A DNA stretch of 5,450 nucleotides, taken from positions 1 to 5,450 of the forward strand of contig JAQBYL010000308.1 in the NCBI GenBank assembly GCA_027622495.1, read 5' to 3'. The DNA comes from Pseudomonadota bacterium (GTDB taxonomy: Bacteria; Pseudomonadota; Gammaproteobacteria; Pseudomonadales; Azotimanducaceae). The notes under the pieces were generated by a model. The model was not told the DNA's origin. It was given only the letters and a program-made list of their open reading frames with translations, and did no database searches. Made by a program: the position numbers and the translations under genes. Below are positions 1-5,450 of the stretch, in pieces (within the stretch, counting starts at the first letter, position 1; each line of letters opens with the position of its first letter).

Positions 1-703
1 CTGTTTCCCACACCGGTTCGACTACACCCTTGTCGGTCGACTCATCCTCATCAGATGAATCATCAGGCTTGCGCATCTTCACCGGCGTACCAATGTGATC
101 CGAATATTTGGTCACAATGTTCCGCAGGCGATATCCCTCGGCGAATTCCTGCGCATCGGAGCGAAGATGCAGCACGATGCGGGTACCACGATCAGTCTCG
201 GCATCTTCGACAGTGAACTGATCCTCACCCTTTGAGACCCAGCGGGTTCCGGCTTGCGTTGCGGCACCGCGTGTAAACACTTCAACCTCGTCAGCGACAA
301 TGAATACGCTGTAAAAACCCACACCGAACTGGCCGATCAGGGCAGTGTCCTGCTTCTGATCCCCGGTGAGGGAATTCATAAATTCAGCGGTTCCAGACCT
401 TGCTATGGTGCCCAGATTGTCGATGACCTCGGCTCGTGTCATGCCGATGCCGTTGTCGCTTACAGTGAGCGTTTTGGCGTCGGCATCGAAATCAATCTTG
501 ATCGCAAAATCGTTGTCAGAACCCGCGAGATCTGGCTGCGATATCGCCTTGAAACGCAGCTTGTCGATCGCATCGGACGCATTCGAGATCAGCTCACGCA
601 GAAAAATCTCACGGTTCGAATACAGAGAATGGATCATCAGCTTTAAAAGCTGCCTGGCTTCGGTCTGAAAACCGTGGGTTTCTACGCTTGATTCTGTGCT
701 CAT
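1..703 (-). CDS. htpG: HtpG, bacterial Hsp90 chaperone (N-terminal part; runs off the left edge)
   Basis: ATP-dependent cytosolic chaperone that acts as a homodimer on partly folded clients. The 234 visible residues cover the GHKL ATPase domain and the start of the charged linker; the middle and C-terminal dimerisation domains lie outside the window (E. coli HtpG is 624 residues). Visible motifs: GFQTEARQLLKLMIHSLYSN at 11-30, catalytic Glu37 and Mg/ATP-contacting Asn41 in RELISNASDA, Asp83 in the DNGIGMT nucleotide-binding loop, LGTIARSGT at 97-105, and the ATP-lid glycine motif GQFGVGFYS at 124-132. Residues 211-226 are rich in Asp, Ser and Lys, as expected for the linker. I chose the ATG at 701-703, which has a weak GGA 7 bases upstream; an in-frame ATG at 713-715 would add four residues (MDKS) but has no Shine-Dalgarno. 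The gene lies downstream of sucD and probably has its own stress promoter. Family assignment is very secure; the start is less so. Confidence 0.97.
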   Translation of the reverse strand, partial: MSTESSVETHGFQTEARQLLKLMIHSLYSNREIFLRELISNASDAIDKLRFKAISQPDLAGSDNDFAIKIDFDADAKTLTVSDNGIGMTRAEVIDNLGTIARSGTAEFMNSLTGDQKQDTALIGQFGVGFYSVFIVADEVEVFTRGAATQAGTRWVSKGEDQFTVEDAETDRGTRIVLHLRSDAQEFAEGYRLRNIVTKYSDHIGTPVKMRKPDDSSDEDESTDKGVVEPVWET

Positions 704-750
704 CGATTTGTCCATAGGTACAAGATGGTGCCGGTCTGATGCAAATTTCG

Positions 751-778
751 CGGACCCGCCGACCTGAGCGCGGGTCCG
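751..778 (-). terminator. GC-rich hairpin between sucD and htpG (weak terminator or htpG leader structure)
   Basis: A perfect 9-bp inverted repeat (CGGACCCGC at 751-759, GCGGGTCCG at 770-778) with a 10-base loop. Read on the minus strand it is followed by CGAAATTTGC, which has only three consecutive T residues, so it is a poor intrinsic terminator. It is the best candidate for ending the suc operon transcript. If the promoter proposed at 812-840 is real, the hairpin lies inside the htpG 5' leader, where strong termination would be counterproductive. The stem is seen directly; its role is undecided. Confidence 0.4.
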
Positions 779-787
779 GTTAATCAT

Positions 788-802
788 CGGGGTTTCACCC
801 CG
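788..802 (-). other. Short GC hairpin near the predicted 5' end of the htpG transcript
   Basis: Minus-strand CGGGGT-GAA-ACCCCG forms a 6-bp stem with a 3-base loop, or a 5-bp stem with a 5-base UGAAA loop. It is followed by ATGATTAACC, not a T run, so it is not a convincing terminator. It would begin within a few bases of the transcription start predicted from the sigma-32-like promoter, so it could be a 5'-end stabilising stem. That role is inference. Confidence 0.35.
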
Positions 803-811
803 GTAGCGGTG

Positions 812-840
812 TTGTGGGGATGACGGGTCTTAAATTCAAG
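812..840 (-). promoter_or_regulatory. Candidate heat-shock (sigma-32/RpoH-type) promoter for htpG
   Basis: The minus strand reads CTTGAA (835-840), a 15-base spacer, then CCCCACAA (812-819). The sigma-32 consensus is CTTGAA, 13-17 bases, CCCCATnT, so the -35 matches fully and the -10 matches its CCCCA core but not the following T. The -35 contains the sucD stop codon. Transcription would start near 804-806, giving a leader of about 100 bases to the htpG ATG. htpG is a classical RpoH-regulon gene, which raises the prior. The same DNA can be read as a weak sigma-70 site (TTGAAT, 17 bases, CACAAC), which is less convincing because only 3 of 6 bases of its -10 match. Confidence 0.55.
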
Positions 841-1711
841 ACCAGCCGGTCAGGTCGGCCAGCGCGCTGCCGATATCGGCAAGGCTTTTAACCGTGCGGA
901 CACCTGCGTCTTCCAGAGCGGCAAACTTCTCGTCTGCTGTGCCCTTTCCACCGGCGATGATGGCGCCGGCATGACCCATACGCTTTCCTGCCGGGGCGGT
1001 AACGCCAGCGATGTAACTAACCACCGGCTTGCTGACATTCTTCTTGATGTAGGCTGCCGCCTCTTCTTCTGCTGTTCCGCCAATTTCGCCAACCATCACG
1101 ATGGCTTCGGTGGCAGGATCGGCTTCGAACAACTTGAGAATGTCGATGAAGTGGCTGCCAGGGATCGGATCACCGCCGATCCCCACACAGGAGCTCTGAC
1201 CAAAACCGTATGAGGTGGTTTGTTCAACGGCCTCGTAGGTGAGGGTTCCGGAGCGCGAAACGATCCCGACCTTTCCTGGCAGATGAATGTCGCCCGGCAT
1301 GATTCCGATCTTGCATTCGCCGGGGGTAATCACCCCCGGGCAATTCGGGCCAATGAGACGGGAGGATGTCAGATCCAGACGCGCCTTGACGATCAGCATG
1401 TCGAGTGTCGGCAGGCCTTCGCTGATACAGACGATCAACTCGATCCCCGCATCGAGCGCCTCAAGGATCGAGTCTTTAGCGAATGCCGCCGGCACGTATA
1501 TCACTGATGCAGTTGCACCGGTCTGGGCGACGGCATCGGCAACCGTATCGAACACCGGCCGACCCAGATGTTTAGTGCCGCCTTTACCTGGTGTAACTCC
1601 ACCTACCAGATCTGTGCCGTAAGCAATCGCCTGCTCACTGTGCAGGGTTCCCTGCCCACCAGTGAACCCCTGGCACAGGACCTTGGTGTTCTTGTTGACC
1701 AATATGCTCAT
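836..1711 (-). CDS. sucD: Succinyl-CoA synthetase (ADP/GDP-forming), alpha subunit
   Basis: Alpha subunit of the TCA-cycle enzyme converting succinyl-CoA, NDP and phosphate to succinate, CoA and NTP. It carries the CoA-binding domain and the phosphorylated histidine. The 291 residues match the usual ~290 (E. coli 289). The N-terminal Rossmann CoA-binding fold shows GFTGGQGT at 15-22 and GGVTPGKGGT at 37-46. IGPNCPGVITPGECKIGIMP spans 120-139, followed by SRSGTLTYEAV at 152-162 and GIGGDPIPG at 177-185. The active-site His is H247 in GKRMGHAGAI, the same number as in E. coli counting Met1. Glu209 in GEIGG corresponds to the conserved catalytic-region Glu. The ATG overlaps the sucC stop (ATGA, 1708-1711), which implies translational coupling and matched subunit synthesis, and it has a strong Shine-Dalgarno. 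It is the last gene of the suc operon. No key residue is missing. Confidence 0.98.
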   Translation of the reverse strand: MSILVNKNTKVLCQGFTGGQGTLHSEQAIAYGTDLVGGVTPGKGGTKHLGRPVFDTVADAVAQTGATASVIYVPAAFAKDSILEALDAGIELIVCISEGLPTLDMLIVKARLDLTSSRLIGPNCPGVITPGECKIGIMPGDIHLPGKVGIVSRSGTLTYEAVEQTTSYGFGQSSCVGIGGDPIPGSHFIDILKLFEADPATEAIVMVGEIGGTAEEEAAAYIKKNVSKPVVSYIAGVTAPAGKRMGHAGAIIAGGKGTADEKFAALEDAGVRTVKSLADIGSALADLTGWS

Positions 1712-2877
1712 GCTTGACCTCCAGCTGCTGCCACCGCCTTTTCGGCGGCATCTGCCAGCGATTCCGCGGCGATGATATTGAGGCCACTGTCTGCGAGGGT
1801 CTTGCGCCCAAGGGCTGCACTGTTGCCTTCGAACCGGACCACTACCGGCACGTTCACGCCGACTTCGGTTACCGCACCGATGATGCCCTGTGCAATGATT
1901 GCGCAGCTGACGATGCCGCCGAATATGTTGATCAGCACCGCTTTCACATTGGCGTCCGACAGAATGATCTTGAAAGCTTCAGCCACCGCTTCTTTGGTGG
2001 CCCCGCCACCCACGTCGAGGAAGTTCGCCGGGAAACCGCCCTTCAGCTTCACCAGATCCATGGTTCCCATGGCGAGCCCGGCACCGTTCACCAGACACCC
2101 GATGTTGCCGTCCAGCGCCACGTAGTTGAGACCGAACTTCGCCGCCTGGGCTTCGCGGGGATCTTCCTGACTCGGATCCGCCATGCCCGCCAGTTTTTGC
2201 TGCCGGTACAAGGCATTGCCGTCGATATTGATCTTGGCATCCAGGCAGTGCACATCGCCAGTATCGGTAACGACCAGCGGGTTGATCTCGAGCAGCGAGC
2301 AATCTAATTCATGAAATAACTTCGATAACCCCATGAATAGATAAGTAAATTGTCTGACCTGAGAGCCTTCAAGACCCAGCTTGAAGGCAAGCCTTCTGCC
2401 CTGAAACGGTTGCGCACCGGTAAACGGATCGATGACCTCACGGAGGATCATTTCCGGCGTTTCGTGGGCGACCTTCTCAATTTCCACGCCCCCTTCGGTG
2501 GACGCCATGAACACGACGCGCCGACTGCTGCGGTCGATCACGGCACCCAGATACAGCTCACGGTCGATGTTGGTGCAGCTTTCTACATAGATCTTGCTGA
2601 CTGGTTGGCCTTCCGCATCGGTTTGAATGGTCACCAGTTTTTTGCCGACCCACTGGTCTGCAAACGCGCGGATCTCATCTTCGTTATCGGCAAGCTTGAC
2701 CCCACCTGCTTTGCCACGCCCTCCGGCATGCACCTGAACTTTGACCACCCAGCGCTCGCCACCGATCTTTCTGGCAGCGGCGACTGCCTCGTCAGCTGTA
2801 TCCACTGCAATGCCCTTCGACACCGGCAGACCGTAAGCGGCGAACAATTCCTTCGCCTGATACTCATGTAAATTCAT
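1708..2877 (-). CDS. sucC: Succinyl-CoA synthetase, beta subunit
   Basis: Beta subunit of succinyl-CoA synthetase; it binds the nucleotide through an ATP-grasp domain and pairs with SucD. At 389 residues it is full length (E. coli 388). The start MNLHEYQAKELFAAYGLP is the family N-terminus. ATP-grasp features: VHAGGRGKAGGVK at 49-61, Glu197 and Asn199 in LLEINPLV, and Asp213 in CLDAK, the expected nucleotide/Mg ligands. The C-terminal ligase domain shows GNIGCLVNGAGLAMGTMD at 257-274 and FLDVGGGATKE at 286-296. Oddity: INIFGGIV is followed by Ser324-Cys325-Ala326 where E. coli and human homologues have Arg-Cys-Asp. Residues 176-193 are encoded by an AT-rich, rare-codon stretch. The gene lies 18 bases after lpd and overlaps sucD by 4 bases. 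ATP versus GTP preference cannot be read with confidence. Confidence 0.98.
   Translation of the reverse strand: MNLHEYQAKELFAAYGLPVSKGIAVDTADEAVAAARKIGGERWVVKVQVHAGGRGKAGGVKLADNEDEIRAFADQWVGKKLVTIQTDAEGQPVSKIYVESCTNIDRELYLGAVIDRSSRRVVFMASTEGGVEIEKVAHETPEMILREVIDPFTGAQPFQGRRLAFKLGLEGSQVRQFTYLFMGLSKLFHELDCSLLEINPLVVTDTGDVHCLDAKINIDGNALYRQQKLAGMADPSQEDPREAQAAKFGLNYVALDGNIGCLVNGAGLAMGTMDLVKLKGGFPANFLDVGGGATKEAVAEAFKIILSDANVKAVLINIFGGIVSCAIIAQGIIGAVTEVGVNVPVVVRFEGNSAALGRKTLADSGLNIIAAESLADAAEKAVAAAGGQA
1718..1722 (-). promoter_or_regulatory. Strong Shine-Dalgarno for sucD
   Basis: The minus strand reads GGAGG, 6 bases before the sucD ATG and inside the last codons of sucC. With the ATGA overlap, this supports the chosen start and re-initiation by ribosomes finishing sucC. 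Confidence 0.85.
2301..2350 (-). other. AT-rich, rare-codon patch inside sucC
   Basis: Only 13 of these 50 bases are G or C (26%), against well over 50% in the surrounding gene. On the coding strand it covers SucC residues 176-193. All four leucines from 180 to 191 use CTA or TTA, while neighbouring leucines mostly use CTG, CTC or CTT. The frame is intact and the protein remains family-like, so this is not an insertion. Cause unknown: chance drift, a recombination tract or selection for slow translation are all possible. Confidence 0.6.
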
Positions 2878-2882
2878 TGGTT

Positions 2883-2886
2883 TCCT
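2883..2886 (-). promoter_or_regulatory. Shine-Dalgarno for sucC
   Basis: AGGA on the minus strand ends 5 bases before the sucC ATG, within the 18-base lpd-sucC spacer. The spacer is too short to hold a full promoter, so sucC is most likely co-transcribed with lpd. Confidence 0.75.
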
Positions 2887-2895
2887 GTTTTTCGA

Positions 2896-4332
2896 TTAAC
2901 GCTGTTTTTTGTTCACCATGTGGATGGCATGGCCGGCCACACTTAAGGCCGCTTCGTGCATCGCTTCTGAGAGTGTCGGATGAGCAAACATCGTCAGCCC
3001 CAGATCTTCTGCGCTCGCACCGAACTCCATTGCAATCACCGCCTGTGCCACCAGCTCGGAAGCCTGAGGACCCAGAACATGAACGCCCAGGATCCGATCG
3101 GTCTCGGCGTCGGCCAGAATTTTGACCATGCCATCACTGTCGTTGGCGGCTAATGCCCGACCGCTTGCTGCGAACGGGAATGAACCGGTCTTGTACTCGA
3201 TTGAAGCCGCCTTGAGTTCCTGTTCGGTCTGGCCCACCCAGGCAATTTCCGGATGCGTGTAGATCACGTTCGGGATGCAGGCGTAATTCACTTCGGGTTT
3301 AAAGCCGGCAATTCGCTCGGCAACCATGACCCCTTCTTCTGTGCCCTTGTGTGCGAGCATGGGACCGCGTACTGCATCACCAATCGCATACACACCGGCA
3401 CTACCGGTCTGGCAGTGATCGTCGACCTCGATGAAGCCGCGATCATCAACAGCGATGCCGCAGTCGGCCGCCAGTGCCGCAGCAGTATTGGGTCGACGAC
3501 CAACCGCGACAATCAACACATCTGCATCAAGCGTCTGATCACCATCAGCATCCTGGTAAGCGATACTGACTTTGCCATTGCCAACCGAAGACCCGGTTAC
3601 CAGTGTGCCCAGCCGAATATCAAGACCCTGACTTTTGAGCAGGCGTTGGGCGTCGCGCGCAATGCGCTGATCAACCATCGGCAGAAAATCTTTCAGCGCT
3701 TCCAGAACCACAACCTGTGAACCCAGACGCGCCCACACGCTGCCAAGCTCGAGGCCGATTACACCCGCACCAATTACGGCAAGGCGTTCCGGGGCAGCCT
3801 GCAGATTAAGTGCCCCCGTTGCGTCCACCACGACGTTCTCAACGAGTGGGGTGGGCGGAATTTCCACAGCCACTGAACCAGGCGCGAGGATCACGTGTTT
3901 TGCTTTCAACTCACTGACCTGACCCTGGTGGTCGGTAAAACTGACGAGCCCGGGCTTAAGCAACTGCCCTGTACCTGACAGCGGGGTCACGCCGTTGCCG
4001 CTGAACAAAGATTGGATACCTGAGGTCAGTTTGGCGACCACCTCATCTTTGCGCGCAATCATCTTCGGCACGTCCATCTCAAGACCGCTGGTCTTAATGC
4101 CTACGTCAGCAAAATGGTCGCGTGCGTCAGCATACTTGTGTGATGCGTCGAGCAGTGCCTTCGAGGGGATGCAGCCCCAGTTGAGACAGGTGCCGCCAAG
4201 AACCGGTTCGCCATCCTTGCCGAGCGAGGAGTCTATGCAGGCAACATTCAATCCGAGCTGTGCTGCGCGGATCGCGGCTGCATATCCCGCAGGACCTGCT
4301 CCGATCACGATCACGTCATAGGGTTCACTCAT
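2896..4332 (-). CDS. lpd: Dihydrolipoamide dehydrogenase (E3 of 2-oxoglutarate dehydrogenase)
   Basis: FAD-dependent E3 that reoxidises the dihydrolipoyl groups of the E2 core and passes electrons to NAD+; cytoplasmic homodimer. The 478 residues equal the usual Pseudomonas LpdG length. Order: FAD-binding GAGPAG at 11-16, redox disulfide Cys49-Cys54 in GGTCLNWGCIPSK, NAD-binding GAGVIGLELG at 188-197, second FAD motif YAIGDA at 315-320 (Asp319), and the C-terminal dimer interface with the catalytic pair His451 and Glu456 in HPTLSE. Trp52 inside the disulfide motif (often Val) and Pro151 in LAPGS (often Thr or Ser) are minor variants. The ATG follows the sucB TGA directly, with GGAG 6 bases upstream inside sucB, so the two are translationally coupled. 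Its place between sucB and sucC marks it as the E3 serving the 2-oxoglutarate complex; it may also serve other lipoyl complexes. It could equally be named lpdG or lpdA. Confidence 0.97.
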   Translation of the reverse strand: MSEPYDVIVIGAGPAGYAAAIRAAQLGLNVACIDSSLGKDGEPVLGGTCLNWGCIPSKALLDASHKYADARDHFADVGIKTSGLEMDVPKMIARKDEVVAKLTSGIQSLFSGNGVTPLSGTGQLLKPGLVSFTDHQGQVSELKAKHVILAPGSVAVEIPPTPLVENVVVDATGALNLQAAPERLAVIGAGVIGLELGSVWARLGSQVVVLEALKDFLPMVDQRIARDAQRLLKSQGLDIRLGTLVTGSSVGNGKVSIAYQDADGDQTLDADVLIVAVGRRPNTAAALAADCGIAVDDRGFIEVDDHCQTGSAGVYAIGDAVRGPMLAHKGTEEGVMVAERIAGFKPEVNYACIPNVIYTHPEIAWVGQTEQELKAASIEYKTGSFPFAASGRALAANDSDGMVKILADAETDRILGVHVLGPQASELVAQAVIAMEFGASAEDLGLTMFAHPTLSEAMHEAALSVAGHAIHMVNKKQR

Positions 4333-5450
4333 TCAAAGCTCCAACAGAATACGGGCGGGATCTTCCAGCAGACCTTTGACGGCAACCAGAAACTGCACCG
4401 CCTGCCGTCCATCGATCAGGCGGTGATCGTAAGAAAGTGCAAGGTACATCATCGGTCGAATCACAACCTCTCCATCTACCGCAACCGGTCGCTGCTGGAT
4501 GGTGTGCATACCGAGGATACCGGTCTGTGGCGGATTCAGAATCGGGGTGGACATCAGCGATCCGAACACTCCACCATTTGATATGGTGAACGTACCACCG
4601 GTTATGTCTTCCATGGCCAGTTTTCCGGCCCTTGCTTTATCGGCGTAGACGTTGATCTGATCTTCGACCTGCGCCATGCCTAACGCGTCGGCGTCCCGCA
4701 CAATCGGCACCACCAGACCGCGATCGGTATTCACCGCGACCCCGATGTCGTAGTAGCCGTGGTAAATGATGTCGGTTCCGTCGATCGAGGCGTTGACCTC
4801 GGGAAAACGCTTGAGTGCTTCAACCACCGCTCGCACAAAAAATGACATATAACCGAGGCGGGTTCCATTGTGCCGTTGCTGAAATTCGTCTTGGAACTTG
4901 CTGCGCAGTGCCATCACCGGCGACATGTCGACTTCGTTAAAGGTTGTGAGCATTGCGGCTGTCTGCTGAGCTGCGACCAGACGTTCGGCAACACTTGCAC
5001 GAAGACGGGTCATTGGCACCCTGCGTTCAACCCGCTCACCGGTGTTGATCTCTGTGATTGGATCTACCGCCGCCGGATCGAATCGCGGTGTACTTGCTCG
5101 CGCCACATCTGCCTTGGTGATCCGACCGGCACGACCGGATCCTTCAACCGCGGCCAGATCGACGCCCTTCTCAGCTGCCAGCTTGCGGGCTGCCGGACCA
5201 CTGTTTTTTGTTGCGCCATCGCTAACTTCAGCTTCGGTTTTCGCATCTACGTCCGCATCGGCATCTCCATCGTCATCGGCAAGGCGCCCATCGACCGCAC
5301 CCTCCTCGAAGATTCCGATCACTTCTTCGGCGAGCACGATCTCGCCCTCGCCTTTGACGATCTCAAGCAGTGTGCCGTTAGTGGGCGCAACGATCTCGAT
5401 GACGACTTTGTCGGTCTCAATATCAACGAGCAGCTCGTCACGCCGAACCT
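4333..5450 (-). CDS. sucB: Dihydrolipoamide succinyltransferase, E2 of 2-oxoglutarate dehydrogenase (5' end outside window)
   Basis: Core E2 subunit that moves the succinyl group from E1 via its swinging lipoyl arm to CoA, making succinyl-CoA. The visible 371 residues lack about 30 at the N-terminus (E. coli SucB is 405). Visible order: lipoyl domain with lipoylated Lys14 in DIETDKVV (codon 5407-5409); an Asp/Glu-rich linker at about 58-77; peripheral-subunit-binding domain at about 83-115 (GPAARKLAAEKGVDL, GSGRAGRITKADV); a short second linker; and the acyltransferase domain from VPMTRLR onward. The catalytic His342 and Asp346 sit in SYDHRLIDGR. AMLTTFNEVDM and GGVFGSLMSTPILNPPQTGI favour the succinyl- over the acetyltransferase family. 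The GTG at 5335-5337 is internal, not a start, because lipoyl-domain sequence continues in frame to the edge. sucA is expected just upstream. Confidence 0.97.
   Translation of the reverse strand, partial: VRRDELLVDIETDKVVIEIVAPTNGTLLEIVKGEGEIVLAEEVIGIFEEGAVDGRLADDDGDADADVDAKTEAEVSDGATKNSGPAARKLAAEKGVDLAAVEGSGRAGRITKADVARASTPRFDPAAVDPITEINTGERVERRVPMTRLRASVAERLVAAQQTAAMLTTFNEVDMSPVMALRSKFQDEFQQRHNGTRLGYMSFFVRAVVEALKRFPEVNASIDGTDIIYHGYYDIGVAVNTDRGLVVPIVRDADALGMAQVEDQINVYADKARAGKLAMEDITGGTFTISNGGVFGSLMSTPILNPPQTGILGMHTIQQRPVAVDGEVVIRPMMYLALSYDHRLIDGRQAVQFLVAVKGLLEDPARILLEL
4339..4342 (-). promoter_or_regulatory. Shine-Dalgarno for lpd inside the sucB 3' end
   Basis: GGAG on the minus strand lies 6 bases before the lpd ATG, overlapping the last sense codons of sucB. 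It supports the lpd start directly abutting the sucB stop and suggests translational coupling. Confidence 0.8.

Noticed and set aside
254..646. Plus-strand open frame of 130 codons at the left end
   Set aside because: It is the reverse complement of the htpG ATPase domain, whose motifs are unmistakable on the minus strand.
704..790. RNA thermometer masking the htpG start
   Set aside because: I looked for pairing between the start region (701-725) and the leader and found no convincing stem covering the ATG or its weak GGA. The hairpins seen close upstream of the start region and leave it open.
1714..2307. A 197-codon plus-strand open frame antisense to sucC
   Set aside because: It lies wholly within sucC on the opposite strand, has no family-like motif and no convincing ribosome site, and long antisense frames are common opposite GC-rich genes. 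Treated as a shadow.
2350..2871. A 173-codon plus-strand open frame antisense to the 5' half of sucC
   Set aside because: Same reasoning: fully covered by a well-conserved real gene, with no recognisable domain in its translation.
3895..4190. Functional change in Lpd from Trp52 in CLNWGC and Pro151 in LAPGS
   Set aside because: Trp at this place is, as I recall, a common natural variant of the E3 disulfide motif, and both cysteines and all other catalytic residues are present. Not worth a separate finding.
5335..5337. GTG as the start of sucB
   Set aside because: The same frame continues upstream to the window edge with the lipoyl-domain motif around Lys14. Starting here would remove the lipoylation site.
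1..5450. Mobile element, CRISPR array, tRNA or phage-like insertion
   Set aside because: Conserved housekeeping genes occupy all but about 150 bases, with intact frames. I saw no long direct or terminal repeats, spacer arrays, transposase motifs or cloverleaf.

Overview
The window is a stretch of core central metabolism and chaperone genes, all read from the minus strand. It looks like a gammaproteobacterial chromosome of moderately high GC (roughly 55-58% by eye). Protein sequences resemble those of Pseudomonas and E. coli closely: SucC, SucD and Lpd align almost end to end with those families from memory. The order sucB-lpd-sucC-sucD, with the E3 gene inside the suc cluster, is the Pseudomonas-type arrangement; in E. 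coli lpd lies elsewhere. I cannot name a genus.

Layout in the direction of transcription (right to left): sucB, the E2 subunit of 2-oxoglutarate dehydrogenase, enters from the right edge with its first ~30 codons outside the window (5450-4333). lpd, the E3 dihydrolipoamide dehydrogenase, follows with no gap (4332-2896). After 18 bases comes sucC, the succinyl-CoA synthetase beta subunit (2877-1708), overlapping by 4 bases sucD, the alpha subunit (1711-836). A 132-base intergenic region (835-704) holds two hairpins and, starting over the sucD stop codon, a candidate heat-shock (sigma-32-type) promoter. htpG, the bacterial Hsp90, then runs off the left edge after 234 codons (703-1).

The first four genes form one translationally coupled operon. 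E2 and E3 (with E1/SucA, presumably just outside to the right) convert 2-oxoglutarate to succinyl-CoA and NADH. SucCD then converts succinyl-CoA to succinate with substrate-level formation of a nucleoside triphosphate. htpG is functionally unrelated and probably has its own stress-inducible promoter, possibly with some read-through from the suc operon.

I found no mobile element, CRISPR array, RNA gene or novel system. The points worth a second look are small: the heat-shock-like promoter and structured leader before htpG, an unusual substitution in a normally conserved SucC motif, a short AT-rich rare-codon patch inside sucC, and an Asp-rich linker in SucB.
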